The position numbers and the translations under genes are program-made. Positions 33,939 to 41,873 of a DNA stretch of 64,000 nt are shown here, one piece after another. The notes beneath the pieces are model-generated. The model was not told the origin of the DNA and made no database searches. It saw only the letters and a program-made list of their open reading frames with translations. The DNA comes from Streptomyces lacrimifluminis. GTDB lineage: Bacteria > Actinomycetota > Actinomycetes > Streptomycetales > Streptomycetaceae. Position 1 is the stretch's first letter. Each line of letters opens with the position of its first letter. The stretch lies in contig NZ_BMMU01000017.1 in assembly GCF_014646095.1 (NCBI RefSeq), positions 105,142-169,141 on the forward strand, in the 5' to 3' direction.

Positions 33939-35894
33939 ATGGCCTTCCAGCCGTCGAAGAAGACCAAGAAGACCGTCCTGGGCATCGGGGGTGTCGCCCT
34001 CCTCGCCGGTCTCAACGCCCCCGCCGTGCTCGGCTTCGCCGGTGAGCGGTACCACGAGTACAAGATCGCCCAGCCCGGCTACCGGGCGAAGTACGGCTCC
34101 TGGAGCGCGATCGACATCCCGAAGGAGTTCCGCACCAACGCCATCCACGCGGCCCTGCTCCACACCGGCAAGGTGCTGATCGTCGCGGGCTCGGGGAACG
34201 AGCAGAAGAAGTTCGACAAGGGGTCGTTCGACACGGTCCTCTGGGACCCGAGGACGGACACCTTCAAGAAGATCGCCACCCCCGACGACTTCTTCTGCGC
34301 CGGACACGCCCAACTCCCCGACGGACGGCTCCTGGTGGCCGGCGGCACCGCCCGTTACGAACTCCTCGACGGCGAGGTCGAGCGGGCCGGCGGCGGGATG
34401 CGCGTCAAGAACGAGAACCCCGACAAACCGGTGGTCCTCAAGAAGGGCACCCGCTTCCGCTCGCCGGCCGGCGTCGAGTACGTCAGCCGGTTCGACGTCA
34501 CCGTCCCCAAGGCCAAGCGCACCCAGAAGATCACCTACAACGCGGCCGGGGTCATGCAGCCCTGGGTGACCAAGGTCGTCCCGAGCGAGGCCAGGGTCTT
34601 CGTCGAGGCGGCCGAGGCCGGGCCCGTGTCGATCACCGCCAAGCAGGCGCAGTACGAGATCGTCGGCCTGAAGGACAAGGACGCGGACAACACGTACGGC
34701 CTCTCCGAGAAGATCACCATGGACAAGCAGGACTTCCAGGGGATCAGGGCGGCCTACGAGTTCGATCCGAAGGCCGAGAAGTACCTCCCCGTCGATCCGA
34801 TGGACAAGGCGCGCTGGTACCCGACCCTCGTCGGCCTCGACGACGGACGGGTCCTGGCCGTCTCCGGGCTCGACGACGTCGGCGCGATCGACCCCGGGGA
34901 CAACGAGATCTACGACCCGAGGACGAAGAAGTGGACCCCGGGCCCCAAGCGCTACTTCCCCACCTACCCCGCCCTCTTCCTCACCAAGGGCGGCAAGCTG
35001 TTCTACCCGGCCTCCAACGCCGGCTACGGGCCCGCCGACCAGGGCCGCGCGCCGGGACTGTGGGACCTGGAGAAGAACATCTTCGAGAAGGTGCCGGGCC
35101 TGACGGACGCCGACAAGACCGAGACCTCCGCCTCCGTCCTCCTCCCGCCCGCGCAGGACCAGAAGGTGATGATCCTGGGCGGCGGAGGCGTCGGCGAGTC
35201 GAAGAAGGCGACGCGGCGCACGGCCGTGATCGACCTGAAGAAGGACAACCCGGTCTTCGAGGCAGGCCCCGACCTCCCCCAGGGCACCCGCTACCTGAAC
35301 AGCGTCCTCATGCCGGACGACACGGTGTTCACGTCCAACGGCTCCGCCGACTACCGGGGCCGCAGCGGCAGCAACATCCTCAAGGCGCAGTTCTACGACC
35401 CCAAGGCCAACGCGTTCCGTGCGGCGGCCTCCCCGAAGGTGGGCCGCAACTACCACTCCGAGGCGCTGCTCCTGCCCGACGGCCGGGTGGCCACCTTCGG
35501 CTCCGACCCGCTCTACGACAACCAGCAGAACACCAAGCTCGGTCACTTCGAGCAGCGCATGGAGATCTTCACCCCGCCCGCGCTGCACAAGAACGGCAGG
35601 AACCGCCCCGTACTAGGGGACGGCCCCCAGGAGACCGACAAACTCGGCCGCGCGACCTTCGCCACCACCCACCCCGAACGGGTGGCGAAGGCCCGCCTGA
35701 TGCGTCCCAGCGCGGTCACCCACACGACGGACGTCGAACAGCGCTCCATCGACCTCCCCCTCAGCAAGGACCGCACCTCGGTGACCGTCGACGTACCGAA
35801 GGACCGGACGCTCGTGCCGCCCGGCTGGTACATGCTGTTCGTGACGGACGCGAAGGGCACGCCGTCGGAGGCGAAGTGGCTCCAGGTGAGGTGA
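33939..35894 (+). CDS. GlxA-like mono-copper radical oxidase (galactose oxidase family)
   Basis: 651 residues with a single N-terminal membrane anchor (about 11-34), a Kelch-type seven-blade propeller and a C-terminal DUF1929 beta domain. All copper-radical residues can be matched to fungal galactose oxidase: Cys120 in DFFCAGHAQL (cross-linked Cys), Tyr294 in RWYPTL (Tyr of the thioether pair, after Trp293), Tyr505-His506 in GRNYHSEALL, and His595 in AVTHTTDVEQRS. An active site is therefore expected. GlxA oxidises glycan ends and is needed for the tip glycan and for development in S. lividans. Starts 3 bp after the glycosyltransferase gene, so coexpressed. Confidence 0.9.
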   Translation: MAFQPSKKTKKTVLGIGGVALLAGLNAPAVLGFAGERYHEYKIAQPGYRAKYGSWSAIDIPKEFRTNAIHAALLHTGKVLIVAGSGNEQKKFDKGSFDTVLWDPRTDTFKKIATPDDFFCAGHAQLPDGRLLVAGGTARYELLDGEVERAGGGMRVKNENPDKPVVLKKGTRFRSPAGVEYVSRFDVTVPKAKRTQKITYNAAGVMQPWVTKVVPSEARVFVEAAEAGPVSITAKQAQYEIVGLKDKDADNTYGLSEKITMDKQDFQGIRAAYEFDPKAEKYLPVDPMDKARWYPTLVGLDDGRVLAVSGLDDVGAIDPGDNEIYDPRTKKWTPGPKRYFPTYPALFLTKGGKLFYPASNAGYGPADQGRAPGLWDLEKNIFEKVPGLTDADKTETSASVLLPPAQDQKVMILGGGGVGESKKATRRTAVIDLKKDNPVFEAGPDLPQGTRYLNSVLMPDDTVFTSNGSADYRGRSGSNILKAQFYDPKANAFRAAASPKVGRNYHSEALLLPDGRVATFGSDPLYDNQQNTKLGHFEQRMEIFTPPALHKNGRNRPVLGDGPQETDKLGRATFATTHPERVAKARLMRPSAVTHTTDVEQRSIDLPLSKDRTSVTVDVPKDRTLVPPGWYMLFVTDAKGTPSEAKWLQVR

Positions 35895-35900
35895 AGTCGC

Positions 35901-36911
35901 CTACCCCGTACGGGAGTTGCGGGCCAGCCCGAGCGCGTACTCCGGCCACCACCGGCCGGCCGCCGGTCCGCCCCGGCACTCGCCGTCCGACTCGCCGGGC
36001 CGCTTGATCCACAGGTAGGCGTCGAGGGCGGGCTCGCCGGTGCGGGTGGTCGGGCGGGTGCCGAGGGCGCGCCCCGGCGGATTGCACCAGGCGTCGCTGC
36101 GGTCGCCGCCCAGCGGCCCGTTCCCGTTGCGGCTGGTGTCGACGACGAAGTGCTTGCCGTCGAGTGCGCGGGAGAGCTCGACTCCGTACTTCCGGGTGGC
36201 CGCGTCCGTCTGGAAGTTGGAGACGTTCAGCGCGAAACCGTCGGCCCGCGCGATCCCCGCCCGCTTCAGCGGTTCGACGAGCTTCGACGGCTCCTCGATC
36301 CAGTCGGGGTTCCCGGCGTCCAGATACACCGTCGTACGGGGCTGCCGCTTGAGCCGCGCGACGGCCTCCCCGAGCAGCCGCTCGCGCTCGGCGTGGTACT
36401 CGCCGGGCGTGCAGCCGTCCACGACGTGCGCGACCGCGTCCGGTTCGAGGACGACCAGCGCCCGGCTGTCCCCGAGGGCCTCGGCGAAGCGCCCGATCCA
36501 CGACCGGTAGGCGTTCGCGTCGCCGGCCCCGCCCGCCGAGTGCTGACCGCAGTCGCGGTGCGGAATGTTGTACGCCACGAAAAGGGTCGTACGCCCTTCC
36601 CTCGCCGCCGCCCCGGTGGCGGCCCGGATCACCGGCACCGGATCGTCCCCGGCCGGCCACAGCGCGGCGGGCTGCTCGGCGATCCGACGCAGCAGCCGCG
36701 CCTCCTTCTCCCGGCCCTGCCGCTGCCAGAGCCGCACCTGCCGGGCCGCGGGGCCGGCCGGATCGACCCAGAACAGCCGGTTCCCGTCGGTGGAGGCCTC
36801 CTTGGTGGCACCGGTGACGACGGCGGCCTCGCCCACCTCGGGCGCGGAGGCGCAACCGGCCGCGAGCCCGAGCGCCGCGAGCACCGCGAGGGTGGGGATC
36901 AGCCGGGTCAT
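35901..36911 (-). CDS. GH6 family endoglucanase-like lipoprotein (CslZ-like)
   Basis: 336 residues. Lipoprotein signal MTRLIPTLAVLAALGLAAGC with Cys20 as lipidation site. GH6 motifs: YNIPHRDCGQHSAGG with Asp120, VVLEPDAVAH with the proton donor Asp158, YLDAGNPDW, NVSNFQT, VVDTSRNGNGP, WCNPPGRALG and WIKRPGESDG. Likely cuts or trims a beta-1,4-glucan at the cell surface. Stops are only 6 bp from the oxidase gene on the opposite strand. The same gene accompanies cslA and glxA in other streptomycetes. Confidence 0.9.
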   Translation of the reverse strand: MTRLIPTLAVLAALGLAAGCASAPEVGEAAVVTGATKEASTDGNRLFWVDPAGPAARQVRLWQRQGREKEARLLRRIAEQPAALWPAGDDPVPVIRAATGAAAREGRTTLFVAYNIPHRDCGQHSAGGAGDANAYRSWIGRFAEALGDSRALVVLEPDAVAHVVDGCTPGEYHAERERLLGEAVARLKRQPRTTVYLDAGNPDWIEEPSKLVEPLKRAGIARADGFALNVSNFQTDAATRKYGVELSRALDGKHFVVDTSRNGNGPLGGDRSDAWCNPPGRALGTRPTTRTGEPALDAYLWIKRPGESDGECRGGPAAGRWWPEYALGLARNSRTG

Positions 36912-37095
36912 ACGGCCCCCTTGGGCAAGGTGACGATCGGGATCGGCGGAGATCGGTGACGATCAGTCAGCAATCGTGGCACAAGCGGGCTGACCTCTAC
37001 GGATACGACACCGGGACGGCCTGGCGCACGCCGGGCCGGACCGAAGGGCGAGACAGGGCTGACCGCGATATGACCGGCCGGTAAGGTCTGGTGCC

Positions 37096-37605
37096 GTGCC
37101 GAAGCCGCTCAGTCTCCCCTTCGACCCCATCGCCCGCGCAGACGAACTGTGGAAGCAGCGCTGGGGAAACGTCCCGTCCATGGCCGCGATCACCTCGATC
37201 ATGCGCGCACAGCAGATCCTGCTCGCGGAGGTCGACGCGGTGGTGAAGCCGTACGGTCTGACGTTCGCGCGGTACGAGGCGCTGGTGCTGCTCACCTTCT
37301 CCAAGGCGGGCGAGCTGCCGATGTCCAAGATCGGCGAGCGACTGATGGTCCACCCGACCTCGGTCACCAACACGGTGGACCGCCTGGTGAAGTCGGGCCT
37401 CGTCGCCAGACGCCCCAACCCGAACGACGGCCGCGGCACCCTCGCCACGATCACCGAGAAGGGCCGCGAGACGGTCGACGCGGCGACCCGCGACCTGATG
37501 TCGATGGACTTCGGCCTCGGTGTGTACGACGCGGAGGAGTGCGCGGAGATCTTCGCGATGCTGCGGCCGTTGCGGGTGGCGGCGAGCGACTTCGACGAGG
37601 AGTAG
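37096..37605 (+). CDS. MarR-family transcriptional regulator
   Basis: 169-residue winged-helix protein: MAAITSIMRAQQILLAEVDA as dimer helix, LTFARYEALVLLTFSKAG, the HTH MSKIGERLMVHPTSVTNTVDRL and wing RRPNPNDGRGTLATITEKG. GTG start MPKPLSLPFDPI with TAAGGT upstream. Divergent from the GH6 gene with 184 bp between, and 77 bp before the second DUF3817 gene. Target unknown. Confidence 0.92.
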   Translation: MPKPLSLPFDPIARADELWKQRWGNVPSMAAITSIMRAQQILLAEVDAVVKPYGLTFARYEALVLLTFSKAGELPMSKIGERLMVHPTSVTNTVDRLVKSGLVARRPNPNDGRGTLATITEKGRETVDAATRDLMSMDFGLGVYDAEECAEIFAMLRPLRVAASDFDEE

Positions 37606-37682
37606 GGCGGCAGGTCGGCAGTGGTCGGCAGGTGCCGGGGCCGCCGGAAGATCGCCGTAAACCGGTGGTTACGCTCGTACGC

Positions 37683-38021
37683 ATGAAAAAGAGCGTGTTG
37701 ACCCGCTATCGCGTCATGGCCTACGTCACCGGTGTCCTGCTGGTTCTGCTGACCTTCAGCATGATCGCCAAGTATGTGCTGGACATCAGCGGCGCGGCGG
37801 ACTTCACCCGGGTCGTGAGCATCCTGCACGGGTGGCTGTACATCGTGTACCTGGTCTTCGCCTTCGATCTTGGTGCCAAGGCGAAGTGGCCGGTCCGTAA
37901 GCAGTTGTGGGTCCTGCTCGCCGGCACCGTCCCCACTGCCGCGTTCTTCGTGGAGCGGAAGATCAGCCACGAGCTGGCGGCACAGCTCGCGGAGCCGACG
38001 CCCGTGGTCGCCAAGGCGTAA
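37683..38021 (+). CDS. DUF3817 membrane protein (copy 2)
   Basis: 112 residues, three membrane helices (about 10-32, 43-65 and 74-92) and the same family signature as copy 1: LHGWLYIVYLVFAFDLG, AKWPVRKQLWVL, AAFFVERKIS. The two copies differ at the N-terminus, with copy 2 more basic (MKKSVLTRYRVM). No conventional ribosome site is obvious. The stop is 3 bp from that of the convergent TetR gene. Confidence 0.87.
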   Translation: MKKSVLTRYRVMAYVTGVLLVLLTFSMIAKYVLDISGAADFTRVVSILHGWLYIVYLVFAFDLGAKAKWPVRKQLWVLLAGTVPTAAFFVERKISHELAAQLAEPTPVVAKA

Positions 38022-38024
38022 CCG

Positions 38025-38642
38025 CTACTGGCTCCGGCCCAGTCCCAGCACCAGTACCCGGGTGAACGCTCCCGCCCACTCCGGGTCCACCGGCTCCGCG
38101 CTCACGAGTGTGCGGTGCACCACCGCGCCCGCGACCATGTCGAAGATCAGGTCCACCGTGCGGGCGGCCTCCTCCGGGTCCGTTTCCGGGGGGAGTTCGC
38201 CGCGCTGCTGGGCGCGGGCGCGGCCTTCCAGGACCAGGCGCTTCTGGCGGTCCACGATCGACGCGCGGATGCGTTCGCGCAGTGCGTCGTCGTGCGTCGA
38301 CTCGGCGACCACCGCCATCAGGCCGCTCTTGATCTCCGGGCGCACCAGGATCGCCGCGAACTGGAGGACGACGCCCTCGATGTCGGCGGCGAGGCTGCCC
38401 CGGTCGGGCATTTCCAGTTCGTCGAAGAGGGCGGCCACCGCGTCGACGACCAGTTCGTTCTTGCCGGGCCAGCGGCGGTAGAGGGTCGTCTTCGCCACCC
38501 CCGCGCGCGTGGCCACGTCCCCCAACGTCAGCTTGGACCAGCCCAGTTCGACCAGCGCTTCCCGCGTCGCCGCCAGGATCGCGGTGTCCGCGGCGGCGCT
38601 GCGGGGGCGTCCCGTGCGGCTGACGGGGCTGCGGCTCTGCAT
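38025..38642 (-). CDS. TetR-family transcriptional regulator
   Basis: 205 residues: TAILAATREALVELGWSKLT then the HTH LGDVATRAGVAKTTLYRRWPGK, followed by an all-helical ligand domain. The upstream ORF start is seven codons longer, but the chosen ATG (MQSRSPVSRTGRPR) is in the usual place. It is divergent from the thioredoxin gene, and a perfect palindrome stands between the two, probably its operator. Ligand unknown. Confidence 0.92.
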   Translation of the reverse strand: MQSRSPVSRTGRPRSAAADTAILAATREALVELGWSKLTLGDVATRAGVAKTTLYRRWPGKNELVVDAVAALFDELEMPDRGSLAADIEGVVLQFAAILVRPEIKSGLMAVVAESTHDDALRERIRASIVDRQKRLVLEGRARAQQRGELPPETDPEEAARTVDLIFDMVAGAVVHRTLVSAEPVDPEWAGAFTRVLVLGLGRSQ

Positions 38643-38730
38643 GGCATGACCATAACCGGCCAATCCCGCCCTGTGAGGCCGTGAGGGAGGTCACCCTCGG
38701 GTGCTTCCCAGGGGGCCGCCGCTGCCGTTA

Positions 38731-38747
38731 CGCTACGACTCGTAGCG
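38731..38747. promoter_or_regulatory. Perfect palindrome between the TetR and thioredoxin genes
   Basis: CGCTACG-ACT-CGTAGCG, arms without mismatch, with T/A pairs continuing the symmetry on both sides. It lies 88 bp from the TetR start and 77 bp from the thioredoxin start. Size and divergent placement are typical of TetR autoregulatory operators. Confidence 0.75.
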
Positions 38748-38824
38748 AAAGCGGTGACCATCGACCAGGACCGCATTTCACCACGCCTTTCCCATGGGCG
38801 TGCCGGACGGGGGAGGATAGACCC

Positions 38825-39799
38825 ATGCAGCCACGGAACATGTCCATGAGCGGGGTCGTCGACCTCGCCGCGGTGAAGGCGGCCCAGGAGGCCAAGTCGA
38901 AGGCGGAGCAGGCGCGAGCCGAAGCCGCCCGGCAGGGCGGGGGAGGGGGCGTGTCGCCGGCCGACCTCGTCATCGACGTCGACGAGGCCGGGTTCGAACT
39001 CGACGTCCTGCAGCGCTCCACCGAGGTGCCCGTCGTCATCGACTTCTGGGCCGAGTGGTGCGAGCCGTGCAAGCAGTTGAGCCCCGTTCTCGAGCGGCTG
39101 GCCGTCGAGTACAACGGGCGCTTCGTCCTCGCCAAGGTCGACGTCGACGCCAACCAGATGCTGATGCAGCAGTTCGGCATCCAGGGGATCCCGGCCGTCT
39201 TCGCCGTCGTCGCCGGGCAGGCCCTGCCCCTCTTCCAGGGTGCCGCCGGTGAACAGCAGATCCGCCAGACCCTCGATCAGCTCGTGCAGGTCGCGGAGCA
39301 GCGCTTCGGCCTCACCGGCCTCGTCGTCGACGCGGACGCCGAACCCGGCGACCGGCCCGTCGCCCCCCAGGTCCCGGTCGGGCCGTACGACGCGCTGCTC
39401 GAAGCCGCCGTGCAGGCCCTGGACGCGGGGGACCTGGGCGGTGCGGTGCAGGCGTACAAGAACGTGCTGAGCGACGACCCCGGGAACATGGAGGCCAAAC
39501 TCGGCCTCGTACAGGCCGAGTTGCTTCAGCGGGTACAGGACGTCGATCCGCAGCAGGTGCGCAAGGACGCCGCCGAGAAGCCGGGGGACCCGACGGCGCA
39601 GATCGTCGCCGCCGACCTGGATCTGGTGGGCGGCCATGTGGAGGACGCGTTCGGGCGGCTCATCGAGACGGTGGCGCGTACGGCGGGCGACGACCGGGAT
39701 GCCGTACGGCTGCGGCTGCTTGAGCTGTTCGAGGTCGTCGGCGCGGATGATCCCCGGGTCGCGGCGGCCCGGCGGGCGTTGGCGCGGGCGTTGTTCTGA
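38825..39799 (+). CDS. Thioredoxin-domain TPR protein (CnoX/YbbN-like)
   Basis: 324 residues: Ala/Lys-rich helical N-terminus; thioredoxin domain (about 50-160) with active site WCEPCK (Trp78, Cys79, Cys82) and the cis-Pro in GIQGIPAVFAV; then three to four TPR-like helices (ALDAGDLGGAVQAYKNVL, MEAKLGLVQAELLQRV). In E. coli the homolog is a holdase that protects proteins from chlorine and heat stress and passes them to GroEL. Here both redox cysteines are kept. ATG with GGGGGAGGAT ahead. Confidence 0.9.
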   Translation: MQPRNMSMSGVVDLAAVKAAQEAKSKAEQARAEAARQGGGGGVSPADLVIDVDEAGFELDVLQRSTEVPVVIDFWAEWCEPCKQLSPVLERLAVEYNGRFVLAKVDVDANQMLMQQFGIQGIPAVFAVVAGQALPLFQGAAGEQQIRQTLDQLVQVAEQRFGLTGLVVDADAEPGDRPVAPQVPVGPYDALLEAAVQALDAGDLGGAVQAYKNVLSDDPGNMEAKLGLVQAELLQRVQDVDPQQVRKDAAEKPGDPTAQIVAADLDLVGGHVEDAFGRLIETVARTAGDDRDAVRLRLLELFEVVGADDPRVAAARRALARALF

Positions 39800-39908
39800 C
39801 CGTCGGTCGGGGTGGGCGGCGGGTCGCTGATCGATCAGTGGTCTGACCTGTCGCTAAACACCGCGGCGCGTGTTGCCGGCGGGAAGATTTTGTCGATCGA
39901 GTGCTCAT

Positions 39909-39946
39909 GCGGCCGCACTTTGCCAAATCTTGGCAATTGCGGCCGC
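39909..39946. terminator. Nested hairpin with two NotI-type octamers
   Basis: GCGGCCGCA (39909-39917) pairs with TGCGGCCGC (39938-39946), and inside it TTGCCAA pairs with TTGGCAA around ATC, with only a 2/1-nt internal bulge. It stands 109 bp past the thioredoxin-TPR stop. It may be a terminator of that gene or, since each arm is itself palindromic, a protein-binding site. Confidence 0.5.
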
Positions 39947-40075
39947 TGTTACTTGGAGTAAGTCGACGGTGTCTCGCTGTCGGGTTTGGGTCAGGAAGTT
40001 GCCGGTTTGTCACCCCTCTGAGGGCCACCCAGTGTTGTCGGGCGACACCCGCGGGTCCCCGCTCGGTTATCTGCC

Positions 40076-40093
40076 CGTTACTAGCCAGTAACG
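40076..40093. promoter_or_regulatory. Perfect 7-bp inverted repeat upstream of the DUF6230 operon
   Basis: CGTTACT-AGCC-AGTAACG, perfect arms, about 380 bp ahead of the DUF6230 ATG. It has the look of a TetR- or GntR-type operator; the regulator is unknown. Confidence 0.5.
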
Positions 40094-40470
40094 AACCCCC
40101 TTGTGCGGGCGGCGAGAATGCACCACGATCGGCGTCGCTCGGTCCTATCCCGTACGCCGACAGCCAGTCGGCCGGACGGGAGTTGTTGGGTCCCCACCGG
40201 GCAGAGTCGGCGGCAGTGGCGCCGGCTCTCGGACAGGGGGGTCTTCGCCTTCGGGAGGAGCCTGTCCGGCATGGTTGTGCGTGATGTGCGTCAGGCGCGA
40301 CCAGATGGTTGTCGCTCGGGGGTGATCGCTGGTGATTCGGGCGCTGTTCGCGTCGTCGAGCGCGGCGCTCTCCTTACCGAGGACGTAGCACTTCTCCCAT
40401 CCCTGCCCGGCTGAGCCGCCGTCATGGGGCAGCCAGGGCCAGGAGATGTACGTCCGAGAAGGAGGAAAAT

Positions 40471-41115
40471 ATGGAGTCCCAGGTGCGTGGCGGGACAAGA
40501 TGGAAGCGCTTCGCTGTGGTCATGGTGCCCAGCGTTGCCGCTACGGCGTGTATAGGTGTTGCCCTCGCGCAGGGTGCCCTCGCCGCTTCGTTCAGTGTGT
40601 CAGGCCAGTCGTTCAAGGTCAGCGCTGACTACATCCATGGCGAGGGCTTCTCTCAGTACGGCGCCATCGACGCCGGTAAGACGCTGGACGGCAAGGACGC
40701 CATTCACCCGGTTGCGGTGTCGGCGTTCTCCGATGCCCGTATCCAGAACATGTGCCAGTCGGTCGTTACGCCGGGCATCCCGTTCTTGGGTTCCGTCAGT
40801 CTGCAGCTGACCGCGGGCAAGAGTAACGACGAGGACAAGCAGGTTTCCGCCAAGAACCTGTACATCGACGTCGAGGACCTCGCCGCCGAGAAGGCCGTGT
40901 TCAGCGACATGAACATCGGCGTCGCCGCCAGCTCCCTGAAGAACCCGCCCATGAAGGGCGGCAAGGAGCAGTCGTACCCCAACGGCTTCGGCCAGTCGGC
41001 GGACAAGGTGGATCTGTACAAGGTGAAGCAGACGGCGTGGGCCACCACTGCCGGAACCTTCACGCTGCCCGGTCTGAGCATGAAGCTCTACTCGGGTGTC
41101 AAGGAGTGCTACTAA
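40471..41115 (+). CDS. Secreted DUF6230-family protein
   Basis: 214 residues with an N-terminal hydrophobic signal (about 13-37, cleavage near ALAASF) and a mature beta-rich domain: FSVSGQSFKVSADYIHG, then SVSLQLTAGKSNDEDKQV, LYIDVEDLAAEKAVFSDMNI and the closing GTFTLPGLSMKLYSG. Cys in NMCQSVV and the final KECY could pair. Members are sometimes labelled cholesterol esterase, but I see no Gly-x-Ser-x-Gly nucleophile. Very strong ribosome site GAAGGAGGAAA. First gene of a three-gene operon. The C-terminal LPGL pattern recurs in the third gene, so the two may share a fold. Confidence 0.82.
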   Translation: MESQVRGGTRWKRFAVVMVPSVAATACIGVALAQGALAASFSVSGQSFKVSADYIHGEGFSQYGAIDAGKTLDGKDAIHPVAVSAFSDARIQNMCQSVVTPGIPFLGSVSLQLTAGKSNDEDKQVSAKNLYIDVEDLAAEKAVFSDMNIGVAASSLKNPPMKGGKEQSYPNGFGQSADKVDLYKVKQTAWATTAGTFTLPGLSMKLYSGVKECY

Positions 41116-41126
41116 GCACTCGGTGA

Positions 41127-41160
41127 CGGGCGGGGGAAGCCGTGAGGCGCCCCCCGCCCG
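41127..41160. terminator. Intra-operon hairpin between the DUF6230 and DUF6114 genes
   Basis: CGGGCGGGGG (41127-41136) and CCCCCGCCCG (41151-41160) form a perfect 10-bp GC stem 11 bp after the DUF6230 stop. It could attenuate transcription so that the first gene is made in excess, or simply protect the 3' end of a processed message. Confidence 0.6.
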
Positions 41161-41249
41161 CTCCTCTCCGACCGGGTCTTCGCGCATCGCCCCCACGGGT
41201 TGACGGAAGGCCTCTCACCACAGCAACACCGCACCAGGGAGCTGTTTCC

Positions 41250-41873
41250 ATGAGCGCCGAGACTCCTGCCGCCCTTGATCTGTTCATCCGGTTGAGGCTG
41301 CAGTTCCGCGCCTGGCGGGGTACGAGGCCGTTCTGGGCCGGTCTGTTCGTCCTGCTCGCCGGTATCCCGATTATGTACTTCCCTTACGCGCACCTCACGC
41401 TCGGGCAGCTCACGATCCGCATGTCCACAACGGCCGGCGCGGGATCGCTGATCATCGGAGCCCTGCTCGTCGTCCTGGGCATCAGCCTCTGGTTCCAGAA
41501 GCACGTACGGACCTTCGCCGGCACCGCCGCGATCCTGCTGGGACTCGTGTCTCTCCCGATCTCCAACTTCGGTGGGTTCGTCGTCGGCTTCCTGCTGGCC
41601 CTGGTCGGCGGCGCGCTGGCCATCGCCTGGGCGCCCGGTGAGCCGGAGCCGGACACGAAGTACGGAGCGGCGGCGGGCAACGGCGGCACGGATGCGGCCC
41701 CCGCAGCTGAGGCTCCTGAGGCCCCGGTGTCTGCCGAGGCAACCGCCGGAGTGGACTCGGCGGCGGAGCCGGGCGCGCTGGACATGAGCAAGTCGAACGA
41801 GCCGTACGAGCCGAACGATCTGTCAGAAACGAGCCCGGTGAACGGGGCGAACGGGAGGCGAAGTGCCGGCTGA
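41250..41873 (+). CDS. DUF6114-family membrane protein
   Basis: 207 residues. After a charged N-terminus (FIRLRLQFRAWRGTRPF), four hydrophobic helices lie at about 29-45, 52-78, 84-106 and 110-128. The remaining 75 residues are Ala/Glu/Pro-rich and probably cytoplasmic and disordered. GGGAG precedes the ATG. Overlaps the next GTG start by 11 nt. It always seems to accompany a DUF6230 gene in Streptomyces, as I recall, so it may be the membrane partner of the secreted protein. Confidence 0.82.
   Translation: MSAETPAALDLFIRLRLQFRAWRGTRPFWAGLFVLLAGIPIMYFPYAHLTLGQLTIRMSTTAGAGSLIIGALLVVLGISLWFQKHVRTFAGTAAILLGLVSLPISNFGGFVVGFLLALVGGALAIAWAPGEPEPDTKYGAAAGNGGTDAAPAAEAPEAPVSAEATAGVDSAAEPGALDMSKSNEPYEPNDLSETSPVNGANGRRSAG

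Larger units (their letters stand above)
39800..40470 (+). other. 671-bp gene-free region before the DUF6230 operon
   Basis: No ORF here has codon bias or homology worth calling. The region is less GC-rich than its neighbours (TTTGTCGATCG, TGCCAAATCTTGGCAA) and holds a long hairpin at 39909-39946, a palindrome at 40076-40093, and the operon ribosome site GAAGGAGGAAA just ahead of 40471. A long regulated leader or promoter array is likely. Confidence 0.6.

Noticed and set aside
40103..40414. Short frame in the leader of the DUF6230 operon
   Set aside because: No homology, poor start and atypical composition; more likely leader DNA.
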